Assembly (NCBI GenBank): GCA_036337035.1
Contig: JAYZFC010000002.1
Location: 186,001-250,000 of the forward strand
Source: TMED78 sp036337035
Lineage (GTDB): Bacteria > Pseudomonadota > Gammaproteobacteria > Steroidobacterales > Rariloculaceae
DNA: 64,000 bases
Direction of reading: 5' to 3'
Shown here one piece after another: positions 9,074 to 18,505 of the stretch (position 1 is the stretch's first letter; each line of letters opens with the position of its first letter). A program made the position numbers and the translations under genes. The notes below the pieces were generated by a model. That model was not told the DNA's origin, searched no databases, and saw only the letters and a program-made list of their open reading frames with translations.

Positions 9074-11026
9074 TCAATATTCTAATTGAAAACCTAAATA
9101 ACTTGATCTACCTGGCGTGTTAAAACCAAATACATCTTCATAATCTTGATCTAATAAATTTTCTATTCTTCCTAATACCTTTACTCGATTATTATACTGA
9201 TAACTAACCACTAAATTAACTAAACTATAGCTATTTAAAACCTTTCTCTCAGAAGGACTAGGCCATGAAGGATAATATATATCATAGCGTTCACCATTAT
9301 AAGATAAGTTGAGATTAATATTTGTTTTATCATTAAATAAATAATTAATATTCGTAGAAAATATATTTTTTGGCCTTCTCAGTTCTTTAACTTCCGCACC
9401 TAAATTGTCTATCTCAGTACTTTTAGTATAAGTATAGGAACTATTAATCTGAAATTTATCGCTCATCTTAAATAATAAAGAAATTTCAATGCCTCTTCTA
9501 TGGCTTTTATCACTCTCATTAGCTGCAGACGCCACACCTTCTGAATTAATAACATAACCATTTATTTCATTTTTTAATACACTTTTAAATAATGTAAAAT
9601 CCATAAAAATAGTATCTCTAAGAAAAGATTTATCAATACCTATATCCCATCCTTTAGAATGTTCTGGTTTTAGATTAGGATTACCCGCAAAAGAATTAGG
9701 ATAATACCCAAACCTCTCGATAAAAGTTGGTGATTTTTGCCCAGTTCCTAAACTAGCATGTAATCTAAAATCATTATGATTATATGTTCCAGTTATTCTA
9801 TAAGTATTGATATCTGAAAAATCACTATTCTTATCGTGGCGAATAGAAGCAGAAAGGGAAGAGGATCCTAGATCTGGAACCTGATACTCTAAAACATAGC
9901 CCGTCATAGATATTGACTGCGATTGATTAGGATTATAACTCTTAGAAACTGATATTTGACCATTAAAATTATAATCTTCTTTTTCATGATCCATAGCAAA
10001 GGTAATATTATGAAGAAAATTTCTTTTTAATAAGAGGCTAGACTGAAAATAAATACCTTCTTTTTTTGCAGAAGTTGTTGTGAGTATATATTTGCCAAAA
10101 GAATCAACTGTATTATTAGTATTAATAGTTCTTAAACCTGTATACCTTATTTCATTTTGTAAAAGATTTCTAAAAGAGTTTCCTTTGAGGCTAAAACTTA
10201 AATAGCGTTGACTTGCATCGGTGGTGTTATTTTTATCTATAGGAAATCCATTTTCTAAACCATCAAAATCTCGAAAAGTATCAGTGTTACGAAAAAAGAA
10301 AGAGCTAACTAGGTTTTCTGATACTTGATAAGCAGTATTTAAATTTATAGTTGTATTTCGATAGCCATCATTTTCTCCATTTCTTTCGTTTCTACTAATA
10401 TTAGTCCCATCAGTTAAAAGTTGAGATGCTCCTAGACTCATCGATATTTTATCTTCTTCAAGGCTAAAACGAGAACTTAAGCGTGAAGTATTAAAATTAC
10501 CCATCTCAGCAAGGCTACTACTTTGAAATGACTCTCCATCTGCTTTTCTGGTAATAATTTTAATCACTCCAGCAATTGAATCACTTCCCCAGAGTGCGCT
10601 TTGAGGGCCTCTAATAATTTCAACTCGCTCTATCTCTGTAGTTAATAGCTGATCAAACTGAAACTCATCGCCCGCCGCTGGATCATTAGCTTTAACACCA
10701 TCAATAAAGACTGCTACCTGATTAGCTTCAGCGCCACGGATTCTTACCTGAGTTTGTGAACCAAAACTTCCAGACTGACTAACAGAAAATCCAGGAATAT
10801 CTCTAAGAATATCAGAGATATAAGTAATTTGACGCTTCTCAATTTCTTCTCTTTCTACCAATGTATAAGCACTTCCAACCCTCGATGAAGGAATTGGTAT
10901 TCTTGATGCAGTTACTAGAATAGCTTCATCTATTTGATCATTAACAGTTTGAGAGAAAATTAAAGCTGGAGGAAAAAATCCTAAAAATGAAATAAATAAA
11001 TAAGTATATAGCCTTAAAAAAAACAT
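9074..11026 (-). CDS. btuB: TonB-dependent cobalamin receptor (BtuB-like)
   Basis: 650 residues, outer membrane. Signal peptide, TonB-box-like ILVTASR near residue 37, plug domain (about 45-160; ISDILRDIPGFSVS, VRIRGAEANQVAVFIDGVKA, IERVEIIRGPQSALWGSDSI) and a 22-strand-type barrel ending in FQLEY. The length is close to that of BtuB proteins. The decisive point is the cobalamin riboswitch directly upstream, so expression should fall when B12 is plentiful. It heads an operon with the DUF6580 and 68-residue membrane proteins. Confidence 0.93.
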   Translation of the reverse strand: MFFLRLYTYLFISFLGFFPPALIFSQTVNDQIDEAILVTASRIPIPSSRVGSAYTLVEREEIEKRQITYISDILRDIPGFSVSQSGSFGSQTQVRIRGAEANQVAVFIDGVKANDPAAGDEFQFDQLLTTEIERVEIIRGPQSALWGSDSIAGVIKIITRKADGESFQSSSLAEMGNFNTSRLSSRFSLEEDKISMSLGASQLLTDGTNISRNERNGENDGYRNTTINLNTAYQVSENLVSSFFFRNTDTFRDFDGLENGFPIDKNNTTDASQRYLSFSLKGNSFRNLLQNEIRYTGLRTINTNNTVDSFGKYILTTTSAKKEGIYFQSSLLLKRNFLHNITFAMDHEKEDYNFNGQISVSKSYNPNQSQSISMTGYVLEYQVPDLGSSSLSASIRHDKNSDFSDINTYRITGTYNHNDFRLHASLGTGQKSPTFIERFGYYPNSFAGNPNLKPEHSKGWDIGIDKSFLRDTIFMDFTLFKSVLKNEINGYVINSEGVASAANESDKSHRRGIEISLLFKMSDKFQINSSYTYTKSTEIDNLGAEVKELRRPKNIFSTNINYLFNDKTNINLNLSYNGERYDIYYPSWPSPSERKVLNSYSLVNLVVSYQYNNRVKVLGRIENLLDQDYEDVFGFNTPGRSSYLGFQLEY

Positions 11027-11061
11027 CCGATCACTCCCACCGATAATCTAACATTAATAAA

Positions 11062-11250
11062 ATTATAGGCCGGTATACGGACTCATGAGCTGAAATAACT
11101 CTATCATCGATCGCCTTCCCGTGATGTAACACACAGTGACATATTGATCATGACTTACTCATTTACCGTTGCGGGGGCAGTAATGGGATTGTATTTTACT
11201 CACCATTTTCCCGTTAAACCATTAGTTTAAAAAAACATCAGGCACCTACA
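11062..11250 (-). promoter_or_regulatory. Cobalamin riboswitch upstream of btuB
   Basis: Read on the minus strand, the conserved elements occur in order: AGGTGCC, TTTAACGGGAAAATGGTGA, CCCATTACTGCCCCCGCAACG, a TCACTGTG box, CACGGGAAGGCG, and a closing arm GTCCGTATACCGGCC. This is the usual AdoCbl-riboswitch order. About 35 bases further on, GTGGGAG supplies the ribosome site of btuB, so translational control is likely. The aptamer lies wholly in the 285-base gap between the two receptor genes; the 5' end near 11250 is approximate. Confidence 0.92.
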
Positions 11251-11311
11251 AAAGTATTACAATTATCGTTTAGTTTATTTTTTATAACAAGCGTATTTTT
11301 TAAAAAATAAA

Positions 11312-13327
11312 CTATTTAAAATTCCATTTAGCACCAACTCGTAATGTCCGTGGCTCAGTTATACGACTCATTCGGCAGTCAACAGCATCACAATTTATAG
11401 TTTCTGAAGTTTGATTCATTGGATCAAAGCCATCTACATAGGCAGGGTAGTAATATACAATATCCTTATTTTTATCATCTAAAACATTAATTAGGTCAGC
11501 ATAAATAGTTAATTGATCAAGGGTATAAGCACCTCTAAGACTCAGTGTGCCTTTTTCCTTGGCACGGTGAAGGTTTGTTGGAAGAAGGGCATATGGTCCC
11601 ATATATCGATATCTTAGGCTTAATTCCCAATTATTTTTTATAGCAGAAATACCGAATTGAGCAGATTGTTCTAGTGATCCCTCAATATAACGACCTTCGC
11701 TAATATCTTTATAAAAAGCATCAGAGTCGGTATAAACAGCATCTATACCTAACCAATCTGTTGGCTGCCAGAACATTGAAAGCTCGTAACCTTCACGGTT
11801 TGATCCTCCTTTAGCCTCAACTGAATTAGAATCTCCAACAAAAATCAACTCACTATCTAGATTCAGCCACCAATAAGTGGCTGTAAACTTCAAATCATCA
11901 AACTCGAATCTTGATCCAATCTCTTTACCTATACCTGGGGATAATCCTGGAACTGGATCTATAGAATTAACCACGCCTCTAGCATCATTAGAGTGAAAAC
12001 CTTTACCCCAACTTGCATATAACTCTATTTGAGAATTAACTTCATAAGCTAAACCAAACTTTGGTGATACAAGACTATCTTCCTTGTTACCTGAAAAACT
12101 AGTTGGAGTCTTTGCCGATACATCAAAATCAAAATAATCAGCTCTTATACCTGATAAGACTCTCATTCTTTCAACTGGATACCAAGTTGCTTCAATATAG
12201 GCTCCAATTGAGGTTTCCTTAATCTTATTATCGCCTATTTTTTTAATAAATTTTCCATCTTTATAATTGTCAAGACCAACTGGACCAATATTGTCATGTC
12301 TAATCTCATATCCAACATCTAAAGTAAGGCCTGTTGAGTTATATAATATTTGATCAAAACGACCTCCAAGAGTAGTTCTTTTATCAAATTGGTTGATTTG
12401 ATAATCATAGGTAGGATTAGAAGTCATATACCAATCATAGTTTTGAAGATAAGCTGAGCCGACCCAATCATCGCTTTCTATAGAAGCTGTCGCAATCCAT
12501 CTAGAAGTATTGCCATTAGCTGAGGGATCTATTGCACAAAAAGAATTAGGGCAAACGCTTGAACCAATAACTCTCTCTGGTATCTGCTCTGTTGGATGCC
12601 AATCTCCCTCATAACCTGAAAGAGAAATCCTTAATTCTCCCAATTCTATAGGAGTAAAATATTTTCCCCAAAAAGAAAAATGTTCTAAGCCCTCTTTTGT
12701 TTGCCAAGGTCCATCATAAGATTTATATTCACCTAAACCTGTTAAGACTCCATCTCCTATCTCTTTACTTCCTCCGCCAGAAATTCTTGTCCAACCTCTC
12801 TCTCCTGATTCTAAAGATAGAAATCGGTTATCAAATCTATCTATAGTTCTAATAAAAGAGGATGCTGCTATAGAAAAATCACCTACATCAGCTCTATATG
12901 TGCCTTTTCGATATTCAATGGTATTGACGCTTTCAGGTAATAGTCCATTAACATCAAGATACCCTTGTCCATGACCATGAGACCGAAGATTCCAAGGAAC
13001 GCCATCTACATAAGTAGAAAAATCAGTTCCATGATCAAGATTAAAACCTCTAAGAAAATATTGATTAGCTTTTCCACTACCAGAATGTTGAACAGCAACC
13101 ATGCCAGGCACAGCCTCTAACATTTCAGCAACTCTTACCATTGGTCTAACTAGTAAATCAGCGCCGCCTACTACTCCTTCACTAGATGATTTTGCATGGC
13201 CATGCTGTTGTATATCCCTACCAAAAACATAAACTTCTTCATCGAAATGATTATCAGAAAAAGCTAATCCCGGTAAAAATATAACTGATAAAAATGGTAA
13301 AACTACTCTACTAAATAAAATATGCAT
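11312..13327 (-). CDS. TonB-dependent outer-membrane receptor, ligand unknown
   Basis: 671 residues. Signal peptide ending LAFSDN, plug domain (about 30-160: VAEMLEAVPGMVAVQHSGSG, YFLRGFNLDHGTDFSTYVDG) and a beta-barrel with a C-terminal RVGAKWNFK. His-rich stretches (DIQQHGHAK; NLRSHGHGQGYLDVNG) stand in the plug and might bind a metal, but this is inference. It has its own transcript: the riboswitch and btuB lie downstream in the same direction, and tRNA-Arg lies upstream. No substrate enzymes are linked. Confidence 0.88.
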   Translation of the reverse strand: MHILFSRVVLPFLSVIFLPGLAFSDNHFDEEVYVFGRDIQQHGHAKSSSEGVVGGADLLVRPMVRVAEMLEAVPGMVAVQHSGSGKANQYFLRGFNLDHGTDFSTYVDGVPWNLRSHGHGQGYLDVNGLLPESVNTIEYRKGTYRADVGDFSIAASSFIRTIDRFDNRFLSLESGERGWTRISGGGSKEIGDGVLTGLGEYKSYDGPWQTKEGLEHFSFWGKYFTPIELGELRISLSGYEGDWHPTEQIPERVIGSSVCPNSFCAIDPSANGNTSRWIATASIESDDWVGSAYLQNYDWYMTSNPTYDYQINQFDKRTTLGGRFDQILYNSTGLTLDVGYEIRHDNIGPVGLDNYKDGKFIKKIGDNKIKETSIGAYIEATWYPVERMRVLSGIRADYFDFDVSAKTPTSFSGNKEDSLVSPKFGLAYEVNSQIELYASWGKGFHSNDARGVVNSIDPVPGLSPGIGKEIGSRFEFDDLKFTATYWWLNLDSELIFVGDSNSVEAKGGSNREGYELSMFWQPTDWLGIDAVYTDSDAFYKDISEGRYIEGSLEQSAQFGISAIKNNWELSLRYRYMGPYALLPTNLHRAKEKGTLSLRGAYTLDQLTIYADLINVLDDKNKDIVYYYPAYVDGFDPMNQTSETINCDAVDCRMSRITEPRTLRVGAKWNFK

Positions 13328-13414
13328 GTCTAGCTTTCTAATTTATCTGCTCTTAAAAGGTAGGAAGCATATTCTTACAATAAACAACTTTAAAGTCTAT
13401 AAGTTTTTGTATAT

Positions 13415-13491
13415 TGGCGCGCCCGGAGAGATTTGAACTCCCGACCGCCTGGTTCGAAGCCAGGTACTCTATCCAGCTGAGCTACGGGCGC
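13415..13491 (-). tRNA. tRNA-Arg (anticodon TCG)
   Basis: A complete 77-base cloverleaf on the minus strand: acceptor GCGCCCG/CGGGCGC, D-arm GCTCAGCTGGATAGAGT, anticodon stem CCTGG/CCAGG with loop CTTCGAA, T-arm GGGAGTTCAAATCTCTC, and encoded CCA. Anticodon TCG reads CGA. Confidence 0.97.
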
Positions 13492-13589
13492 ATAATATTT
13501 ATCTATTATAGCCTACCCTTAAGGATTTTTTTTGTTCATACTATCATTTATATGGTAAACAATTCATAAATGGAATAGGTAATAGATAT

Positions 13590-14762
13590 ATGAATAAATT
13601 TAATAAATATTTTTTGCTTTTATTTTTTTTACTTCCTCTTAATGAAATAAAAGCAACTGAGGTATCAGTTTGCACTGATGCTGGTAACTTTACTATTAAT
13701 CTTTTAGATGATGCAGCGCCTTTACATGTCGAAAATTTTATTAAATATGTTGAGAGCGGATTCTATTTAGGTACTGTTTTCCATAGAGTAATTAAAAACT
13801 TTGTAGTCCAAGGTGGTGGATATACTAGAAATTTTAGAAGTAAAAATATTTTAGATCCGGTTAAGAATGAATCAAAAAATGGCTTAAATAATAATATTGG
13901 CACAATAGCGGCAGCTAGAACTTCTGATCCTGATTCAGCTACATCTCAGTTTTATATTAATATATCTGATAATCCAAGCTTAAATGCAACAAGAAATAAT
14001 TTTGGATATACAGTCTTTGGAGAAATTACAAATGGAATGGAAACAATAGACGGTATAGCTAGTCTACCTACAGGAGAGTCTGGTCCATTTATCTCAGATG
14101 TAACTGATCCTTTAATAGCTATAACTGCTATTACAATAGTTCCTGTAGATAGGTATCCTGAATTAACATTAGAACAAAAAAAACAAACCCTTCTTAATGA
14201 AATAAATAATGCAATAGATAAAGAAGACTTTGAATCAGCAGAATATTTTTTTAGAGAATACCATGCTATTTGTGGAGAAACTGGTCCTGAATTAATGATT
14301 GCAGAAGTAAAAGTTCTTGTAGCACTAGAAAAAAATCAATTAGCTACTGAAATGCTAGCTGAGTATTTATTGATAGCAGATAATACGAAGGAAGAGTACC
14401 TTGAAGCACTATCGCTCTCAAGACAGCTAACTTCTGGGATGGTAATACCAGAATCACAGGAGACTATCAGATTAAGAGAATTGTTGGGGAACTGTTCCTT
14501 TCCTACAATGCCTAATTTGCCAGATGCTAGAGTTGCCTCTTTAGAAGAAATGATTGAGGCACAAGAACAAGTAAAAAAATATATTGAGTTAAGCAATGTT
14601 CGCTTAGACTGCCTTGATAAAGTTATGCATGCCGATGATCAACCACTTGCTTACGAAGATTTAAGACTAGTAACGGCAGCATATAATCAAGCTGTAGATA
14701 TGCAAAATGATATTGCAGGAAGTTTTAATTCCCAAAGAGCTGTTTTTCTTGAAAGGAATTAA
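13590..14762 (+). CDS. Periplasmic cyclophilin-type peptidyl-prolyl isomerase with C-terminal helical extension
   Basis: 390 residues: signal peptide (to about 24), cyclophilin domain (about 25-190) with FHRVIKNFVVQGGGY, SQFYINISDNPSLN and FGYTVFGEITNGMETID, then a roughly 200-residue mostly helical extension (EQKKQTLLNEINNAIDKEDF, then VKVLVALEKNQLATEMLAEY) that looks like TPR-type repeats. Bacterial cyclophilins usually stop near 190 residues, so the extension is notable. It is probably a periplasmic folding helper with a client- or partner-binding module. It is followed after 2 bases by a nuclease gene. Confidence 0.9.
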   Translation: MNKFNKYFLLLFFLLPLNEIKATEVSVCTDAGNFTINLLDDAAPLHVENFIKYVESGFYLGTVFHRVIKNFVVQGGGYTRNFRSKNILDPVKNESKNGLNNNIGTIAAARTSDPDSATSQFYINISDNPSLNATRNNFGYTVFGEITNGMETIDGIASLPTGESGPFISDVTDPLIAITAITIVPVDRYPELTLEQKKQTLLNEINNAIDKEDFESAEYFFREYHAICGETGPELMIAEVKVLVALEKNQLATEMLAEYLLIADNTKEEYLEALSLSRQLTSGMVIPESQETIRLRELLGNCSFPTMPNLPDARVASLEEMIEAQEQVKKYIELSNVRLDCLDKVMHADDQPLAYEDLRLVTAAYNQAVDMQNDIAGSFNSQRAVFLERN

Positions 14763-14764
14763 TA

Positions 14765-15520
14765 ATGAGCAGCTACTATAAAGGAAAGAGATCTAGGAAT
14801 ATTTATAATCCAAATGATGCTAAGCCATTTAAGCTGAGTAGAAGTAAAATTGATAGATTTATAGAATGCCCTAGATGTTTTTATATAGACAGAAGGCTAG
14901 GAGTTGATCGACCACCTGGATTTCCTTTTAACCTTAACAGTGCAGTTGATACTTTGCTTAAAAACGAATTTGATGCAATAAGAATTAAAAATGCTCAGCA
15001 CCCCTTCTTAAGTAAACAAGGTGTAGATGCTAAACCTGCTCAACATGAACAGCTGGATAAATGGAGGGAAAATTTTGTTGGTGTTCAATATCTTCATGAA
15101 GATACGAGCCTTATTATTACTGGCGCAATAGATGATTTATGGCAAAACTCTAAAGGAGAATATATAGTAGTTGATTATAAATCAACTTCAAAAAAAGAAA
15201 AAATAGAAGCTCTTGATCAAGGGTGGCATGCTGGATATAAAAGACAAATGGAAATTTACCAATGGCTGCTAAGAAAAAATGATTTAGTTGTTTCTGATAT
15301 AGGCTATTTCCTATATGCAAATGGAATTACAGAAAAGCCTGCGTTTGAAGAAAAATTAGAATTTGATATGACGCTAATTGCATATGAAGGTCATGATGAT
15401 TGGATAGATGGAACAATTGAGGAAATACACGCTTGCTTAAATAAGGACTTTATACCTAAGGCTAGCTTGAATTGTGACTACTGTTGCTATCAAAAAGCTG
15501 TAGATTCAGTGATTTTTTAA
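14765..15520 (+). CDS. PD-(D/E)XK nuclease, Cas4/RecB-like with cysteine cluster
   Basis: 251 residues. The start LSRSKIDRFIECPRCFYIDR is the usual opening of PD-(D/E)XK RecB/Cas4-like domains. The catalytic set is visible as GAIDDLW (about 120-126), VVDYKST (about 135-141, D137 and K139) and the QMEIYQWLL helix. Cys35 and Cys38 with Cys237, Cys240 and Cys241 could hold a [4Fe-4S] cluster as in Cas4 and AddB. No CRISPR, helicase or AddA gene is near. It sits 2 bases after the cyclophilin gene. It is probably a DNA exonuclease of unknown role. Confidence 0.82.
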   Translation: MSSYYKGKRSRNIYNPNDAKPFKLSRSKIDRFIECPRCFYIDRRLGVDRPPGFPFNLNSAVDTLLKNEFDAIRIKNAQHPFLSKQGVDAKPAQHEQLDKWRENFVGVQYLHEDTSLIITGAIDDLWQNSKGEYIVVDYKSTSKKEKIEALDQGWHAGYKRQMEIYQWLLRKNDLVVSDIGYFLYANGITEKPAFEEKLEFDMTLIAYEGHDDWIDGTIEEIHACLNKDFIPKASLNCDYCCYQKAVDSVIF

Positions 15521-15529
15521 GAATAGATT

Positions 15530-16252
15530 ATGTTTATAAGAAGCATTATATTAATAATAATATTCTCACTATCTAATCAGATTTTGGCACAAAATCGTGA
15601 AACCTCTATCGCTGCTGGATATCTTGCAACTAGTGGCAACACTAATAACCAAAGCTCCAATGCAAGTTTTGATACTTTGTGGCAGAAATTATCATGGCAA
15701 CATAATATCTCAGGCTCAATAATTAATTCTAGCTCAGAAAATACGACTAAAGCAGAAGCTTATGCTCTTGAGTGGCAAAGTAATTATTCTAATAGAAATT
15801 CAGATTCTTATGCTTTTATAGTTATTTCTTGGGATCAGGATAAATTCAGCGCATATGATGATCAAATAAGACAATCTTTTGGTTATGGAAAAAGAATTAA
15901 AAATACTAATCAATATCAACTAAATGCAGAAATAGGTTTAGGTGCTAGACAAGCAAAGCTAAATGATGAACTATGTTCCTGTGAAGACAAAATAGAGCAG
16001 GATGAAGGCATTATACGAGTTAGTGGTGACTTCAATTGGCTAATTAGCGAAACAACAGAACTTCAACAATCAGTAGCAGTGGAAGGGGGATCAAACAACA
16101 CTTATTTTGAAGCTACTACAAGCCTAGATGTAAATATTATAAACAATATTGGATTAATACTCTCCTATACACTAAAGAATAATTCTGATGTGCCTATTAG
16201 CAGAAAGAAGACCGATACATATACAGCTATATCTCTTGAGTATACTTTTTAA
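15530..16252 (+). CDS. DUF481 outer-membrane beta-barrel protein
   Basis: 240 residues: signal peptide (to about 20) and a DUF481 (YdiY-like) barrel of alternating strands (SIAAGYLATSGNTNNQSSNA, AYALEWQSNYSNR, FSYGKR-type turns) ending in the aromatic ISLEYTF typical of outer-membrane barrels. An unusual CSCEDK loop in the middle may form a disulphide. Function is unknown. The stop overlaps the stop of the convergent gene by 4 bases. Confidence 0.85.
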   Translation: MFIRSIILIIIFSLSNQILAQNRETSIAAGYLATSGNTNNQSSNASFDTLWQKLSWQHNISGSIINSSSENTTKAEAYALEWQSNYSNRNSDSYAFIVISWDQDKFSAYDDQIRQSFGYGKRIKNTNQYQLNAEIGLGARQAKLNDELCSCEDKIEQDEGIIRVSGDFNWLISETTELQQSVAVEGGSNNTYFEATTSLDVNIINNIGLILSYTLKNNSDVPISRKKTDTYTAISLEYTF

Positions 16253-16710
16253 TCCTGAATATCGTCTGAAAACTTAATCAATTCTGGCTCTTCCATAATA
16301 GAACTTCTATTTCCAGTTCTTAAAAACTCTGCATCAGAATCACTAATTTGAAAAAAAAGTCCTAAATTACATCTAGATCCTGTTGGTCGTATTTCGATAC
16401 TAAAACCTTCAATTACGGTAATTGAATCTAAATTACATAATCTATAAAAAGAAGGTTCATAAGAGAAACTATTATATCTATCAAGGCCAAAACACTCTCT
16501 TCTTAAGAAATTTCTATATATATCACCGCCATACATATAAAATAAAATTGAGCTATCATCAACTATATATGTGTCTCTTAATCTTCTAGTATCTATACAT
16601 CTCTGCCCTTCTCTATTAATCTCATCATTAATTATTAAATTATCTTCTTGAGAGAAAGAAATATCTAAGAAAAATAATAATACAAAAAATAAGTTTTTTA
16701 AATATAACAT
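16249..16710 (-). CDS. Secreted small protein, DUF6491-like
   Basis: 153 residues with a signal peptide (MLYLKNLFFVLLFFLDISFS). The mature part has CIDTRRLRDTYIVDDSSILF, YMYGGDIYRNFLRREC, YRLCNLDSITV and a late SRCNLGLFFQ, an order I recall from DUF6491 proteins, so a lipid-binding-like or periplasmic role is possible, but the function is unknown. Four cysteines suggest disulphides. The downstream convergent stop overlaps by 4 bases; upstream, pabB-pabC ends 25 bases away in the same direction. Confidence 0.68.
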   Translation of the reverse strand: MLYLKNLFFVLLFFLDISFSQEDNLIINDEINREGQRCIDTRRLRDTYIVDDSSILFYMYGGDIYRNFLRRECFGLDRYNSFSYEPSFYRLCNLDSITVIEGFSIEIRPTGSRCNLGLFFQISDSDAEFLRTGNRSSIMEEPELIKFSDDIQD

Positions 16711-16735
16711 TAGTATGCCTTTTTAATTTAATTTT

Positions 16736-18505
16736 CTAACTAATATTAATAGGCCAGAGACCTCTAACAGAATTAGCTAAGAAAAATTTAGTTGCCTTAT
16801 CAATAATGTCTAAATTTAGTATCTCTTCTTCTGCTTTTCCAGTATCTAATAAATACTGTCTATATATGCCAGGAAGTAAGCCACTTATTTCTGGTGGAGT
16901 CAAAAGCTTTCCTTTTACCTCCACAAATAAATTAGCAATAGTTGATTCAGTTAACTCCATATTTTTATTTACAATTATTACATCATGAATACTAGGTTTT
17001 ATTTTTTTTGCCTCAATAAGTGCGTCTTCGTAGATTGTCCTATTAGTGGTCTTATTTGCGATAAAGGCATTTCTAACAACATCATAGGTTAGATTAGAAA
17101 CTAAAACATTGTAGGGTTCAATAAAATCATCTAATTTAAATATCTCTGTTTTTGCTAAACCTAAATTATTTAATAGCAAACGAATACGGAGGGGGTGTTG
17201 ATTTTTTTTCGAACTATTAAAATTATCAATATCTTTATTTAATTTTTTAATAATATTTTCAATATCAAAAGGCCTTCCAAAAAATATTGACGCCCTTTTA
17301 AGCCTTTCAAGATGATCTTGAAGAAAATAGAAGCCCTTTGGTTTATCCCACTTTATCGTCTCTAAAAGATTAAAATCTCTTATATTATTTTTTATTATTT
17401 TTGATTTAGTATTACATTCCTTCCATTCCTCTTCTTCCTGAGAATCAATAACTATACCGCCACCAACAGAATAGCTTGCTTTTTTTGTAATATTATTAAA
17501 CCAAGCAGTTCTGATAGCTACATTAAACTGGCAGCTTCCATCAGGCCTCATTAAACCAATTGAACCAGTATATATTTCTCTAGGACTTGACTCTAAATTA
17601 CTAATAATTTCCATCGTCCGATGCTTGGGTGCACCAGTAATTGATGCTGCTGGAAAAAGTGAAGTTAATATAGTAAGTAAGGTAGCTGAAGTCTTAGCTT
17701 GAACAGAGCTAGTCATCTGCCAAAGAGTTGGATATTTTTCAAGCTCAAAAAGTGAAGTTACATCTACACTTCCGTAATCAGAAAATTTACCTAAGTCATT
17801 TCTAACCATGTCAGTAATCATAAGATTTTCAGCTTTATTTTTTTCTGATTCTATTAACCATCTTGAATTGTCGTTATCGCTCTTTAGATCATAACCTCTA
17901 GATACAGTTCCCTTCATTGGCCTACATAATAAATTTGATCCATTTTTTTCAAAAAACAGTTCATTCGATGCTGAAGCTATTGAAAAGCTATCTGTTTCAA
18001 TATATGCACCATAACCAATGGGCTGATTGTTTATCATCTCAGCAAATAACTCTCTTGAGCAACTAATATAATCAACAAATTCTGAATTAAGTCTATAACT
18101 ATAATTAACCTGGTAGGTTTGGCCAGAACGAATTAAGTTTTTTATATTCTGAATATTACTTAAATATAATTTTTTTTGTATTTCTGAAACCCATTTTAGT
18201 GGGCTTCCATCGTATTTATTAGCAAAAAATGGTTCTGTCTTATAAATAGGCTTATCAAAAAGAGCAAACCATGCTAATGGAAAATTGTTATTTGGAAGAT
18301 TAGTAATATATTTTTCATCAAAAGCCTTGGATGCTTCGTAGCTCAAAAAGCCAACCATCCATAGATTTTCTTCTAATGATCTTTTTTCGGCTTTCCTAAT
18401 TGTATCTTTAACTTCACTAATAGAATTAGCTAAATATAGCCCTATTGGATCAACAAATTCTATCCAGCCATTTTTTACATCTCTTATTTGTACTAGAATG
18501 CTCAT
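16736..18505 (-). CDS. pabB: Bifunctional aminodeoxychorismate synthase component I / aminodeoxychorismate lyase (PabB-PabC fusion)
   Basis: 589 residues, folate (p-aminobenzoate) synthesis. N-terminal chorismate-binding PabB domain (about 1-370): CRPMKGTVSRG with the catalytic-type Lys, MITDMVRNDLGK, FPAASITGAPKHRTMEII and the SVGGGIVIDS segment. C-terminal class IV aminotransferase (about 380-589): FYFLQDHLERLKRASIFFG, FIANKTTNR with the PLP lysine, and ELTESTIANLF. The fusion yields PABA from chorismate with a PabA glutaminase encoded elsewhere. Its start codon abuts the start of the divergent gene with no gap. Confidence 0.93.
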   Translation of the reverse strand: MSILVQIRDVKNGWIEFVDPIGLYLANSISEVKDTIRKAEKRSLEENLWMVGFLSYEASKAFDEKYITNLPNNNFPLAWFALFDKPIYKTEPFFANKYDGSPLKWVSEIQKKLYLSNIQNIKNLIRSGQTYQVNYSYRLNSEFVDYISCSRELFAEMINNQPIGYGAYIETDSFSIASASNELFFEKNGSNLLCRPMKGTVSRGYDLKSDNDNSRWLIESEKNKAENLMITDMVRNDLGKFSDYGSVDVTSLFELEKYPTLWQMTSSVQAKTSATLLTILTSLFPAASITGAPKHRTMEIISNLESSPREIYTGSIGLMRPDGSCQFNVAIRTAWFNNITKKASYSVGGGIVIDSQEEEEWKECNTKSKIIKNNIRDFNLLETIKWDKPKGFYFLQDHLERLKRASIFFGRPFDIENIIKKLNKDIDNFNSSKKNQHPLRIRLLLNNLGLAKTEIFKLDDFIEPYNVLVSNLTYDVVRNAFIANKTTNRTIYEDALIEAKKIKPSIHDVIIVNKNMELTESTIANLFVEVKGKLLTPPEISGLLPGIYRQYLLDTGKAEEEILNLDIIDKATKFFLANSVRGLWPINIS

